From assembly GCF_031569985.1 (NCBI RefSeq), contig NZ_JAMQKA010000029.1:1-64000 (forward strand): a DNA stretch of 64,000 nt. The letters run 5' to 3'. A program made the translations under genes and the position numbers. The DNA is from JAMQKA01 sp031569985 (lineage in GTDB: Bacteria > Bacteroidota > Rhodothermia > Balneolales > Balneolaceae). Shown piece after piece: positions 27,351 to 36,439 of the stretch. Position 1 is the stretch's first letter. Each line of letters opens with the position of its first letter. The notes beneath the pieces are model-generated. The model was not told where the DNA came from. It saw only the letters and a program-made list of their open reading frames with translations, and ran no database searches.

Positions 27351-28076
27351 ATGAATCATATTTGGACTATTTGCAAACGAGAAGTTAACGCCTTTTTTGA
27401 TTCGCTGATGGCCTACATCATGCTGGTAGTGTTTTTGGGAATCAGTGGATTATTTACCTGGATGCTGGGGGGCGGTGATATCTTTTTTGTTGGACAGGCC
27501 TCATTGGGCAGCTTTTTTGAAGTGGCATTCTGGACGCTCTTCTTTTTTATTCCCGCCATCACCATGCGCATGATGGCCGAGGAGGAGCGGGCCGGCACGC
27601 TGGAACTCCTGGCCACCAAGCCGATCTCCCATTTCCAAATCGTAGCTGGAAAATGGCTGGCTGCCTGGCTGCTCATTGTCATTTCACTGGCCATGACGCT
27701 GCCATATTACATTACTGTTGCCAACCTCGGCCCGATCGATCACGGCGCCACCATCAGCGGTTACATTGCACTGCTGCTGATTAGTGCGGTTTACACCAGC
27801 ATCGGCATCTTTGTCTCCAGCCTTACCAGCAACCAGATTGTGGCGTTTATCGGCACGCTTTTCATCGCCATCTTTTTCCAGATCCTATTCGGGCAGATGG
27901 CATCCGTACTGCCTGAGTTCTTATCAGGTATAGCAGAATTTATGAGTCTTAATCAACACTATAGAACTATGACGAGAGGAGTTATCGGAATAACAAATAT
28001 CGTCTATATGCTAACACTGACCTTGCTTGGATTTGTATTTGCCACCGCTTCACTCAAACGGAGGGCGTGGCAATGA
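27351..28076 (+). CDS. gldF: GldF-type ABC-2 permease
   Basis: The 241-residue inner-membrane permease has six predicted membrane segments, beginning with LMAYIMLVVFLGISGLFTW and ending with VYMLTLTLLGFVFATASL. It contains the ABC-2 family segment FFIPAITMRMMAEEERAGTLELL...PISHFQIVAGKW. It partners the preceding ATPase. The stop overlaps the next gene's ATG (ATGA at 28073-28076), showing translational coupling. Confidence 0.88.
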   Translation: MNHIWTICKREVNAFFDSLMAYIMLVVFLGISGLFTWMLGGGDIFFVGQASLGSFFEVAFWTLFFFIPAITMRMMAEEERAGTLELLATKPISHFQIVAGKWLAAWLLIVISLAMTLPYYITVANLGPIDHGATISGYIALLLISAVYTSIGIFVSSLTSNQIVAFIGTLFIAIFFQILFGQMASVLPEFLSGIAEFMSLNQHYRTMTRGVIGITNIVYMLTLTLLGFVFATASLKRRAWQ

Positions 28077-29662
28077 ATAACTGGTTTAAGGGCTTTTTCA
28101 AGAACAAGCGCGAGACTTCACTACAGCTCCTGTTAATTGTAGGAATAGCAATAACAGCTAATCTATTGGGGGACGAGTTGTTGCTGCGGTTGGATCTTAC
28201 GGAAGATAATCGCTATACCCTGTCGCCGGCCAGTGAAGATATTGCTGAATCGCTGGATGACCCGGTGACGGTAACAGCCTATTTTTCGGAGAATATGCCA
28301 CCTCAGCTTTCTCAGGCGGAAGATGAATTCCGAAATTTTCTGGAGGAGTTCCGGGCGTATTCCGATGGCAACCTGGAGTATCGTTTTGTGAATCCCAGTG
28401 AGAGCAATCAGACCGAACAGGAAGCACAACAGGCGGGGGTCAGGCCGCTGAGTGTGCAGGTTCGGGAACGAGATCAGGTGTCGCAGCAGCGGGCTTATTT
28501 GGGGGCTTTATTCCAGTATGGCGGAAAGCGGGAGGTTGTACCGGTTATACGTCCGGGTTCGGCACTCGAGTACACCATTGCCAGCACCATCAAGCAGCTG
28601 ACGGTGGACCAGAAACCGAAAATCGGGTTGCTGCAGGGCCATGGCGAGCCGACGCAGCAGGAGATGACCCAGGTGACGAGCCAGCTCAGCCAGATGTATC
28701 AAATCACCGAGGTTTCCGGTTTGGATACGGCCGCAGTACCCGCCGATATCGAAGTGCTTATAGTGGTGGCGCCAGAACAGCAGCTCTCACAAGAGGAATT
28801 GCTCAAAATCGATCAGTACCTGATGGCTGGTGGACGAGCGATATTTGCAATAAATACTGTCCGTACTGATACCCGGCGCGGTATGGCAACGCCAATGAAT
28901 ACGGGCATTGAGCGATTACTCTCTGCCTATAACACGCCTGTAAATACAAACCTGGTGCTGGATGCCAACGCCGCCAACATCCAGGTCCAACAGCAGCAGG
29001 GGGCGTTCCAGATTGTCAACCAGGTGCAATATCCCTACATCCCGCTGGCTAGTAATTTTGGTAATCACCCCATCAGCCAAGGTTTGGAGACCGTGATGTT
29101 CCAGTTTGTTTCTTCGGTTGATACCAGCCGGGTTGACTCCTCGCAGGCACTCACCCCACTGGTGTTGACCTCCGATCAAGCCGGGGTATCACAGGGGCGA
29201 TTTAACCTGAATCCAATGCAGGAATGGAATCAGCAAAGTTTTATGCAGTCTCATGTTCCACTCGGCGTAGCTGTTGAAGGGACGTTCGCTTCCGCTTTTG
29301 CCGGGATCGATTCGGTGAACGCAGAGTTGTCCAGCAGTCAAAAGACATCCATCGTGGTGTTTGGCGATGGCGATTTTGTGATTAACGGCCGGGGCCAGCA
29401 GCAACAACAGCAGCGCCTGCCGGAAGATAACGTCAACCTGATGGTGAACTCGGTCGACTGGCTGGCAGATGACACCGGACTTATTGAACTGCGGACGCAG
29501 GGAGTCACTAACAGGCCACTTGTCAGCGTGGCCGATTCAACCAAAACAGTGCTCAAATACCTCAACACATTTTTGCCGATTGCACTGGTAATCGGGTATG
29601 GTATTTATCGGTATCAGCGCAGAAAGATCAGGCGACGCAAATGGATAGAAGCGGGCGTTTAA
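28073..29662 (+). CDS. gldG: GldG-family ABC transporter auxiliary protein
   Basis: The 529-residue protein has an N-terminal membrane segment (LQLLLIVGIAITANLLGDELL), the GldG/ABC_transp_aux periplasmic domain (RYTLSPASEDIAESLDDPVTVTAYFSENMP; PKIGLLQGHGEPTQQEM; IDQYLMAGGRAIFAIN), a Gln-rich loop near 440 and a C-terminal membrane helix (FLPIALVIGYGIY) followed by a basic tail. ATG 28073 overlaps the gldF stop; a GTG two codons earlier is a possible alternative because GGAGG lies just upstream. It works with GldA/GldF; the substrate is unknown. Confidence 0.87.
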   Translation: MNNWFKGFFKNKRETSLQLLLIVGIAITANLLGDELLLRLDLTEDNRYTLSPASEDIAESLDDPVTVTAYFSENMPPQLSQAEDEFRNFLEEFRAYSDGNLEYRFVNPSESNQTEQEAQQAGVRPLSVQVRERDQVSQQRAYLGALFQYGGKREVVPVIRPGSALEYTIASTIKQLTVDQKPKIGLLQGHGEPTQQEMTQVTSQLSQMYQITEVSGLDTAAVPADIEVLIVVAPEQQLSQEELLKIDQYLMAGGRAIFAINTVRTDTRRGMATPMNTGIERLLSAYNTPVNTNLVLDANAANIQVQQQQGAFQIVNQVQYPYIPLASNFGNHPISQGLETVMFQFVSSVDTSRVDSSQALTPLVLTSDQAGVSQGRFNLNPMQEWNQQSFMQSHVPLGVAVEGTFASAFAGIDSVNAELSSSQKTSIVVFGDGDFVINGRGQQQQQQRLPEDNVNLMVNSVDWLADDTGLIELRTQGVTNRPLVSVADSTKTVLKYLNTFLPIALVIGYGIYRYQRRKIRRRKWIEAGV

Positions 29663-29723
29663 ACAATTAGAAATTAAAAATGGAGAATTAAGAATAACAT
29701 TATGTGGTGAATGGGTACACATG

Positions 29724-29810
29724 ATATTACGTATTGCGTATTGATCGAGTCGTTGGTTGAAAGCAGGATTTAATACGCAGTACGCAATACGCGATACGCA
29801 ATTGATAATG
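29724..29810. repeat. TACGCAATACGC-type direct and inverted repeats
   Basis: Between gldG and the DUF4340 gene, ACGTATTGCGTATT at about 29730-29743 faces AATACGCAGTACGCAATACGC and GATACGCAATT at about 29772-29802. It is an array of ACGCA/TGCGT words in both orientations. Similar low-complexity intergenic runs occur in Bacteroidota. No coding potential is seen. Confidence 0.55.
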
Positions 29811-29849
29811 AGAAATAACTGATAACAAATAACCAATTTTCGAAACAGT

Positions 29850-30788
29850 ATGACAAACGCGACAAAATCACTGGCTATCATTTTTGTGAGCCTGTTGGTT
29901 GTTACCGGGCTTGTAAAGTGGACTGATACCTCCTCTTCAAGCCAGGCGTTTAGATCCACCCTGGTGGAAGTGGATCAAGCCCGGGTTAACAGGATCGTGA
30001 TTGAAGCACCTACGCAAAACCGAACCCTTACACTTAAGAAAGAGGGCAGTAGCTGGCAGGTAACAGGTAAATCCACCGAGGAGGGTTATCCGGCTGACTC
30101 CACTTCAATAATACGGGCGATTGAGCAGCTGAATGATTTAAGCGTGCAGGCTGTGGCCACCCGGAATCCCCAAAAGTATACCCGTTTTAAAGTAGACAGT
30201 ACCGGTACTACCGTTTCGTTGTACAACAATGAAAACCTCCTTTCAAGCATTATCATAGGAGCACCACAGATTATTAGCCGCCAGCAATACAACAACTACG
30301 TTCGGCCCGTTGATGATGAGGCGGTCTATTCCGTGGAAGGACTGCTCAGCTCAACGTATGGCAAGGACCTGGAAGGCTGGCGTGATAAGGCTGTTTGGGA
30401 TCTTGATGACTCCCAGATTTCACGCATCGACTTTCTCTTTCCCGCGGACAGTTCCTACAGCATTCAGCGAGCGGGTGATAATGAGTGGGTTTCGGACGGG
30501 GATACCCTGAGTGCCAGTTCAGTCAGCCGTGTTACCAGCCGGTTGAGTTCGCTCAGTGCCAGTGGTTTTGTGGAAGGAGTGTCCCCATCAAGCTTTGGAA
30601 CCGAACTGTATGCAATTCAGCTACAGCTTGAAGATGGTACTCAGAAGACCCTGCGACTCAAATTACCAGGCGAAGAAGCATCATCCTATCATGCGGTTGC
30701 AGGAGATTACCCCTATACGTTTACGCTCAGCAAAGCATCCTTCGGCAATTCCGTTCTAAAAGCGCGTGGCGAACTGCTTACAAACTAG
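29850..30788 (+). CDS. DUF4340 domain protein, last gene of the Gld-type ABC operon
   Basis: The 312-residue protein has one N-terminal membrane helix (LAIIFVSLLVVTGLVKWT) and a periplasmic repeat-rich region with the DUF4340 pattern: VNRIVIEAPTQNRTLTLKKEGSSWQVTG, then a second copy-like half (ISRIDFLFPADSSYSIQRAGDNEWVSDG). DUF4340 genes regularly follow gldG-type genes. It probably forms a periplasmic or membrane complex with the GldF/GldG proteins (inference from gene order). Confidence 0.83.
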   Translation: MTNATKSLAIIFVSLLVVTGLVKWTDTSSSSQAFRSTLVEVDQARVNRIVIEAPTQNRTLTLKKEGSSWQVTGKSTEEGYPADSTSIIRAIEQLNDLSVQAVATRNPQKYTRFKVDSTGTTVSLYNNENLLSSIIIGAPQIISRQQYNNYVRPVDDEAVYSVEGLLSSTYGKDLEGWRDKAVWDLDDSQISRIDFLFPADSSYSIQRAGDNEWVSDGDTLSASSVSRVTSRLSSLSASGFVEGVSPSSFGTELYAIQLQLEDGTQKTLRLKLPGEEASSYHAVAGDYPYTFTLSKASFGNSVLKARGELLTN

Positions 30789-31086
30789 CCCGTAAATCTC
30801 ACCAAGAAATTTGTTTATGGACAAGGCCCTCCGTCGCGTAAAGCTATGGAGGGCAGGCGAATGCGGGTTTACTCTACGAAGCCTTGGCGTAGGAGAGCCA
30901 TTTACCCTTCAACGCCGCACAGAGACGAATTTCGCAGCGTTCTACACCCTGTTATAATTTTCTGACCCTAAAAATGGATACAAGTTTCTGTATGCCAATA
31001 GGTTACAGGAATTCAACATAAATATTTGTGAGATATCCGGGCTAGTTGTTATCCTGCATGCCGGAATACAGCATGCGTAGTTACCT

Positions 31087-31224
31087 ACCCCATGGTAATC
31101 GTAAGACGCTTACGATTATAATTGCAAACCTTTTACGATTACAGTCGTAAGTCTTCTACGATTATAATCGTAATCCTCTTGCAATTACTATCACAAGAGG
31201 TTTGGGATTGTAATACCATGCAAG
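31087..31224. repeat. Tandem array A: about six 23-bp palindromic units
   Basis: Units begin at about 31087, 31110, 31133, 31156, 31179 and 31202, with an exact 23-bp period. Each holds a near-palindrome around TACGATTATAATCGTA (perfect in unit 4, about 31157-31172) plus a short CCTC/TCTT spacer. Neighbouring units also pair with each other: AATCGTAAG (31097-31105) and CTTACGATT (31109-31117) form a perfect 9-bp stem with loop ACG. There are no unique spacers, so this is not CRISPR. Confidence 0.8.
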
Positions 31225-31622
31225 AATTAGTGACCCACTTCTCGAAAGTTTATTAAGTCTACCTCCGGCCCTGGCGATTTATGAGTTGTCCGAGCAAGAG
31301 AAGCGAATGCCATTCTGAAAGAAGACTCCCGGTTGTGAATTAGGAGCTACCCTTCATTTGTCTGTCGATTTTTGCACCGCCAAAAACCGACGAAAAAAGC
31401 GGCCGCCTGAAATCTGTTTCGCTCAAAGCGGGTCTCCCTGCGCCTAAAAGAAACCTAGATATTATCATTTATAGTTTTTGTTTAGCCACCAGGTTTGTAA
31501 CATCCACCAATTCTTAAAATCAACCTGCCAAGGTTTCTTTCTTAACGGTCTCCGGTCGTCCTGCTTGCCCATCGCTCCACAGATAAAGGCCGGAAATGGT
31601 TGGATCATTGTTTACTCTTCGC

Positions 31623-31850
31623 TAGTCCCTTCGTCAGACAGAAATGCTTCGAGTACTCTTCTTGCAATGAGGAGGTTGATATTGGGCTTTTTAAAAAAAT
31701 AAGCAATACCCCCCCCAAGTCCAGAGAATCCCTGCAGGAAGCTAATGAAAAGGCTCTTAACGTTCCAAAGCAATAAGTTAGTTTTAGGCAGGATAGGACA
31801 ATATCTGGGATTCTTTGGCGGCTTTTTTGTGAAAGTTCTTTAGTCCGACC
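31623..31850 (-). pseudogene. Possible decayed or very small protein frame
   Basis: Reading leftward from the TAA just above 31845, a minus-strand frame has no ATG. It contains protein-like sequence (LFISFLQGFSGLGGGIAYFF, then NINLLIARRVLEAFLSDEGT) and ends at a TAA near 31614. A second short frame (MIQPFPAFICGAMGKQDD) follows. The frame crosses a run of eight G and a run of seven T next to five A. It could be a gene remnant; no family was recognised. Confidence 0.25.
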
Positions 31851-31926
31851 AATGGCGGATTTTTATCGCTAAAAAAATGAATACCCCCAATCAGCAAACT
31901 CTCCATGCTGGAGTCCATAGTGCGGC

Positions 31927-32080
31927 CTTATAATTACAAGCATCTTCTAACTATAATTAAGTAACCTACTTAAGGTAATTAAGTGACTTACTTAACTATA
32001 ATTAAGAGACCTACTTAATTACTTTAGGAGCGGCTCTTAATAGTAATTAAGTGACGCACTTAATTGTGAGAGGCTTTAAA
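31927..32080. repeat. Tandem array B: six or seven 22-23-bp palindromic units
   Basis: Units start at about 31947, 31970, 31992, 32015, 32037 and 32060, alternating 23 and 22 bp, with a core like TTAACTATAATTAAG and spacers like GACCTAC. AATTAAGTG (32045-32053) and CACTTAATT (32057-32065) form a perfect 9-bp stem with loop ACG, the same geometry as array A with different arms. It lies in the same convergent gap, about 0.7 kb from array A. Confidence 0.8.
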
Positions 32081-32125
32081 CGCCGTTTTTGTTTTATCCA
32101 CAGCCCATGATAAACTCAGAAGAGG

Positions 32126-32163
32126 AAATAAAAAAGGTTGCAGATCCGGAAACCTGCAACCTT
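32126..32163 (-). terminator. Rho-independent terminator of the pnt operon
   Basis: On the minus strand, AAGGTTGCAG (32154-32163) pairs exactly with CTGCAACCTT (32134-32143) and is followed by a TTTTTATTT tract. It lies 26 bp past the pntB stop. Confidence 0.88.
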
Positions 32164-32188
32164 ACACAAGTAAAAGAAAAGTACTTAT

Positions 32189-33610
32189 TTATACGGCATC
32201 GAGTGAATGTGAAAGAGCTTGCAGCGATTTCTTAGCATCACCAAAGAACATCTGGTTGGTATCCTCATAGAAAAGACTATTGTCGATGCCGGCATATCCG
32301 GGAGAGAGGCTCCGCTTGAACACAATGGTTCGTTTCGCCTCATCCACATTCATGATCGGCATGCCGTAAATGGGGCTGCCGGACTCGGTTTTAGCCGCTG
32401 GGTTAACAACGTCGTTGGCACCGATAATCAACACCACATCAGTAGTTTTGAACTCAGGATTAATCTGGTCCATATCATACAGTTGATCATAGGGCACATC
32501 GGCCTCGGCAAGCAATACGTTCATGTGACCGGGCATGCGACCTGCCACGGGGTGAATTCCATATTTTACTTCCACACCCTTTTCTTCCAGCGCATCCGCC
32601 ACTTCTTTGAGCACGTGCTGCGCCTGGGCAACGGCAAGTCCATAACCCGGCACAATGATAACTTTATCGGCATAGGCCGTTTGAAGGGCAACATCATCAG
32701 GTGTGGTCTCGTGGACCGTTTTGTCGTGGTCGACCGCTGCTCCGCCGCCACCTGATCCCCCGTCGCCGCCAAAGGCACCGAAGAGCACATTGCCGAGCGT
32801 ACGGTTCATCGCTTTACACATGATGTTGGTGAGGATAAGTCCGGCTGCACCAACCAGCGCACCTGAAATAATCAGCAGGTTGTTGTTAATAACAAACCCG
32901 GCCATTGATGCCGCAATCCCTGAATAAGAGTTGAGCAGGGAGATAACCACCGGCATGTCTGCCCCACCGATTGGCAGAACAGTGAGAACGCCCAACAGCA
33001 ATGCAATACCGAATATAAGCCAGAACGCCAGCATGTTGGTGGGGTCGAAAGTAAACCAGCCCACGAGTCCCAGCGTACCGAACGTCAATAAAAGGTTAAA
33101 GTAGTTTTGGCCGGGAAAAGCGATCTGTCCGCCCCCGATAAAACCCTTCAGCTTTCCGAATGCGATAAAACTGCCGGTAAAGGTGATGGAACCAATCAGG
33201 ATACTCAGGCCGATGGTGACGAGGTCTTGTCCTGCAAACAGCGTCGGATCCATCCGGGAGAATTCACCCCAGGCAACTAGCGCCGAAGCACCGCCGCCAA
33301 AGCCGTTGAAAATGGCAACCATCTCGGGCATGGCGGTCATCTCCACCTTCTTGGCGGCTATAGCTCCTATTAAACCACCGAGAAGTACGCCACCAATGAT
33401 ATATTCAAACGTCAGTATTTGTTGATCGAAAAGGGTAATGATAACCCCCAGCAACATACCAAAAGACGCCATCTGGTTACCAGAGCGGGCCGTGGCCGGT
33501 GAGCCCAGCCGCTTGATGCCGATGATAAAGAACGACATCGCAACAAGGTAAAGCAGTTGAATCAGGTCGGGAAGTATGTTCTGGATTCCTTGTGGTAGAA
33601 ACTCACTCAT
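32189..33610 (-). CDS. pntB: NAD(P) transhydrogenase subunit beta
   Basis: The 473-residue subunit of the proton-translocating transhydrogenase couples hydride transfer between NADH and NADP+ to proton flow. The N-terminal half is membrane-embedded (about nine segments, LLYLVAMSFFIIGIKRL onward; GFGGGASALVAWGE). The C-terminal domain III binds NADP(H): VIIVPGYGLAVAQAQH, GRMPGHMNVLLAEADVPYD, LIIGANDVVNPAA and MPIMNVDEAKRTIVFKRS. Its ATG overlaps the pntA2 stop (TGATG). It is the last gene of the three-gene pnt operon. Confidence 0.95.
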   Translation of the reverse strand: MSEFLPQGIQNILPDLIQLLYLVAMSFFIIGIKRLGSPATARSGNQMASFGMLLGVIITLFDQQILTFEYIIGGVLLGGLIGAIAAKKVEMTAMPEMVAIFNGFGGGASALVAWGEFSRMDPTLFAGQDLVTIGLSILIGSITFTGSFIAFGKLKGFIGGGQIAFPGQNYFNLLLTFGTLGLVGWFTFDPTNMLAFWLIFGIALLLGVLTVLPIGGADMPVVISLLNSYSGIAASMAGFVINNNLLIISGALVGAAGLILTNIMCKAMNRTLGNVLFGAFGGDGGSGGGGAAVDHDKTVHETTPDDVALQTAYADKVIIVPGYGLAVAQAQHVLKEVADALEEKGVEVKYGIHPVAGRMPGHMNVLLAEADVPYDQLYDMDQINPEFKTTDVVLIIGANDVVNPAAKTESGSPIYGMPIMNVDEAKRTIVFKRSLSPGYAGIDNSLFYEDTNQMFFGDAKKSLQALSHSLDAV

Positions 33611-33897
33611 CAGTTATCCTCCTTTTTCTTGAACATCTCCAGCATACGATCGGTTACCATGAAGCCGCCCACCACATTGATAGTAGCAAAGACAATGGCC
33701 ACGAAGCCGATGAGGTGTGCCAGGCCGTTGCCAACATCACCGGCTACAACCAGCGCACCAATAATAGTAATGCCTGAGATAGCGTTGGCGCCTGACATCA
33801 ACGGCGTGTGCAGCGTGGGAGGCACTTTTGAAATGAGTTCAAAGCCCACAAAAGATGCGAGCACGAAAATAAAGAGATTGAAAATTAAACCAGACAT
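33610..33897 (-). CDS. pntA2: NAD(P) transhydrogenase alpha subunit, membrane part (PntA2)
   Basis: The 95-residue protein has three predicted membrane helices (LIFNLFIFVLASFVGFELI; ITIIGALVVAGD; LIGFVAIVFATINVVGGFMV) and corresponds to the C-terminal membrane part of E. coli PntA. It includes the segment KVPPTLHTPLMSGANAISGI, strongly conserved in this domain. The split alpha subunit is the Rhodospirillum-type arrangement. It is translationally coupled to pntB by a one-base overlap. Confidence 0.94.
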   Translation of the reverse strand: MSGLIFNLFIFVLASFVGFELISKVPPTLHTPLMSGANAISGITIIGALVVAGDVGNGLAHLIGFVAIVFATINVVGGFMVTDRMLEMFKKKEDN

Positions 33898-34048
33898 AGA
33901 GTCTTTTAGTTAAGTGTTGGTTTTAAGAACTGAAAATATTTTCTAGTGTAAAGCCAATCAGTCACCATTCCTCTTGGAGACCCATCTGAGCAGTAGCTTG
34001 TCTCCAGAGATTTTTTCCTGAAGTTCAGGGCGAAATGACTGACATTGT

Positions 34049-35176
34049 TTATTCGGATTCTTTCAGCATTGGACTGATGATTTCACCATCATGCGTAATC
34101 GTTGTTTTGAGGGTGATTTCATCTTCAAAGTCAAAGTGCAGCTCACCTTCTTCAATCAGGTGGTCCAGCAGAGCAAGCATGTTTTTGGAATATAGCTTGC
34201 TGGCGTGATACGCAAGCTGGCTGGGCAGGTCCAGCGGTCCGATAAGCTTTACTTCATGTTTTACCACATTTTCGCCGGGCTCGGTCAGTTCGCAGTTACC
34301 CCCCTGTTCTGCGGCCAGATCTACGACAACTGATCCGGGTTGCATATCCTTGACCATCTGTTCCGTAATCAGCAGTGGTGCTGGTTTCCCTGGAATCAGT
34401 GCCGTCGTAATCACAATATTGGATTTCTTGGCATGCTCATGGATGACCTGTCGCTGACGTTCCTGCTTATCTTCCGAGAGCTCTTTGGCATATCCACCTT
34501 CGGTTTGCGTGTCTTCACCTACATCAGGAACCTCAACAAAAGAAGCGCCGAGACTTTCCACCTGCTCTTTTACTTCCGGTCGGATATCAAACGCTTCTAC
34601 CTTGGCACCGAGACGTTTGGTTGTGGCGATGGCCTGTAGACCGGCAACACCAGCACCCAGCACCAGTACCCTGGCAGGAGCAATAGTTCCCGCAGCGGTC
34701 ATCATCATCGGCAGGTAGCGGTCCAGCTCATTGGCCCCGATCAAGGCTGACTTGTAACCGGCGATGGAGCTCATTGAGGATAACGCATCCATATTCTGTG
34801 CGCGAGAGATACGCGGGACGGCATCCATTCCCAGGGCTGTAATACCCTGTTGTTGAAGTTTATCTACGGTATCCTCGTTTTGGAGCGCCCACAAAAAGCA
34901 AACAAGCACACTTCCTTTCTGGAGCTTACCCAGATCCTCTTCAGGAGGAGTATTTATGCTTAGCAATAAGTCAGCTTTGGAAAAAAGCTTGTCCCTATCG
35001 GCAACAATCTGGGCTCCTGCTTCCTCAAAAGCCGAATCTAAAAAATTTGAAGCATGCCCAGCGTCTTTTTCAATCCATACTTCAAAATCCTTGTCGACCA
35101 ATTGCTTGGCCGTTTCCGGGATGAGAGCTACTCGTTTTTCTAATTTCCCTGTTTCTTTAGGTACTGCTATAATCAA
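34049..35176 (-). CDS. pntA1: NAD(P) transhydrogenase alpha subunit, NAD(H)-binding part (PntA1)
   Basis: The 375-residue cytosolic domain I begins IIAVPKETGKLEKRVALIPETA and contains the NAD-binding Rossmann motif VLVLGAGVAGLQAIATTKRLGA, the mobile-loop region and PGKPAPLLIT. It starts at TTG 35176, six bases after a strong GGAGGG; no ATG lies in a suitable place. It is 151 bp upstream of pntA2. The related alanine dehydrogenases lack a membrane partner, so the downstream pntA2-pntB confirms the assignment. Confidence 0.94.
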   Translation of the reverse strand: MIIAVPKETGKLEKRVALIPETAKQLVDKDFEVWIEKDAGHASNFLDSAFEEAGAQIVADRDKLFSKADLLLSINTPPEEDLGKLQKGSVLVCFLWALQNEDTVDKLQQQGITALGMDAVPRISRAQNMDALSSMSSIAGYKSALIGANELDRYLPMMMTAAGTIAPARVLVLGAGVAGLQAIATTKRLGAKVEAFDIRPEVKEQVESLGASFVEVPDVGEDTQTEGGYAKELSEDKQERQRQVIHEHAKKSNIVITTALIPGKPAPLLITEQMVKDMQPGSVVVDLAAEQGGNCELTEPGENVVKHEVKLIGPLDLPSQLAYHASKLYSKNMLALLDHLIEEGELHFDFEDEITLKTTITHDGEIISPMLKESE

Positions 35177-35211
35177 TATGTTCCCTCCAACTATCGGTTA
35201 TAAACTTGAGA

Positions 35212-35244
35212 CACATATAATGAAGGAATAGAATGAAATGCAAA
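35212..35244 (-). promoter_or_regulatory. Candidate Bacteroidota-type promoter of the pnt operon
   Basis: On the minus strand, TTTG (35241-35244) is followed after 21 bp by TATATGTG (35212-35219), two mismatches from TAnnTTTG. It ends about 35 bp before the pntA1 start. Confidence 0.35.
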
Positions 35245-35404
35245 TTATCGTAAAAGTAAAGTTTAATCTGGTCAAGTCGTCTATGAATTGGAACTGGCCT
35301 TAAAATATCGAGAATTCCTATGAGTTGGATAGGAAATATCGACTCAATGTTAAGGGTTATTTTTTGTAACTTCAGGCTGAAAATTGAAAACAAAGGTTAG
35401 AAGA

Positions 35405-36382
35405 ATGGAAGACATTGCAGGAAAGACATTAGATGTAGTAATAATTGGCAGCGGTCCGGCCGGCCTGACGGCAGCGTTGTATGCTGCTCGTGCTGATCTG
35501 AATCCGCTGGTTTTTGAAGGACCGGAACCCGGGGGGCAGCTGATGCAGACAACCGATGTAGAAAACTATCCCGGGTATCCCGAAGGCGTGATGGGTCCCA
35601 AGATGATGGAGGATTTTCGTGAACAGGCCAAACGTTTTGGAGCGGACTGCCGCTACGGCATGGTTACAAACATAGAGTTTGACAAACGGCCGTATAAATT
35701 GACAGTGGATGAAGAAACTGAACTCTTCGCAAAGTCAATCATTATTTCAACGGGGGCTTCCGCAAAATGGCTGGATCTTGAAAGTGAGCAGCGGCTCCGC
35801 GGAAAAGGTGTTTCTGCATGCGCAACCTGCGACGGGGCATTCTTCCGCGATCAGCGTGTTGTTGTCGTTGGTGGTGGAGACACTGCTATGGAAGAGGCGA
35901 CCTTCCTGACGAAATTTGCCAGCAAGGTAACCGTCCTGCACCGCCGGCAAGAGTTGCGAGCATCCAAAGCGATGCAGAACCGCGCGTTTGCCAATGATAA
36001 AATTGAATTTATGTGGGATACCGAGCTTCACGAAGTGCTTGGTGACAAAGTGGTGGAAGGCGTGAAAGTGATTAACAATGAAACCCAGGAGATCACAGAG
36101 CTCGACGATGTGACCGGCGTCTTTGTGGCCATTGGTCATAAGCCGAACACCGATCTGTTCAAAGGTGTACTGACGATGGATGATGTGGGTTACATCCAGA
36201 CTAAAGGTCAGTCCACTGAGACCGATCTGCCCGGCATTTTTGCGTGTGGCGATGCAATGGATCCCATTTACCGTCAGGCCGTGACTGCTGCGGGCACCGG
36301 CTGCCGTGCTGCGCTCGATGCCGAACGATTTTTAGGTGAACAGGCTGTGGCTGAAAAAGAGATGGCGGCCGAACAGCACTAA
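35405..36382 (+). CDS. trxB: Thioredoxin-disulfide reductase
   Basis: The 325-residue FAD enzyme reduces thioredoxin with NADPH. It has FAD-binding GSGPAGLTAALYAARA near 15-30, the redox-active CATC (C139-C142), NADPH-binding VVVGGGDTAMEEA near 155 and the C-terminal FAD motif GIFACGDAMDPIYRQAVTAAGTG. The final 20 residues are an Ala/Glu-rich extension. ATG 35405 was chosen over the TTG at 35384 because AAAGG lies about 8 nt upstream. It is divergent from the pnt operon; both serve NADPH redox balance. Confidence 0.95.
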   Translation: MEDIAGKTLDVVIIGSGPAGLTAALYAARADLNPLVFEGPEPGGQLMQTTDVENYPGYPEGVMGPKMMEDFREQAKRFGADCRYGMVTNIEFDKRPYKLTVDEETELFAKSIIISTGASAKWLDLESEQRLRGKGVSACATCDGAFFRDQRVVVVGGGDTAMEEATFLTKFASKVTVLHRRQELRASKAMQNRAFANDKIEFMWDTELHEVLGDKVVEGVKVINNETQEITELDDVTGVFVAIGHKPNTDLFKGVLTMDDVGYIQTKGQSTETDLPGIFACGDAMDPIYRQAVTAAGTGCRAALDAERFLGEQAVAEKEMAAEQH

Positions 36383-36439
36383 CCCTTTTCGATGAGTAAG
36401 AGTGATGGGTAAGGGACGCTCTCTCCCTTGCTCATTACT

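Larger units (their letters stand above)
30789..32125. other. Gene-poor 1.3-kb convergent gap with two palindromic arrays
   Basis: This lies between the DUF4340 gene and convergent pntB. It holds hairpins CTCCG...CGGAGG-like near 30829-30855 and CTCTACG-aagccttgg-CGTAGGAG near 30873-30897, tandem array A (31087-31224), a repeat-like run near 31350-31440, a decayed-looking minus-strand frame (31623-31850) and tandem array B (31927-32080). No tRNA or convincing complete gene is seen. Confidence 0.6.

Noticed and set aside
31087..32080. CRISPR array
   Set aside because: The 22-23 bp units follow each other with no unique spacers, the units are palindromic and vary, and no cas gene is nearby.
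30789..32188. tRNA or other structured RNA in the large gap
   Set aside because: No GTTCRANNC T-arm with matching acceptor stem was found; the hairpins present are repeat units.
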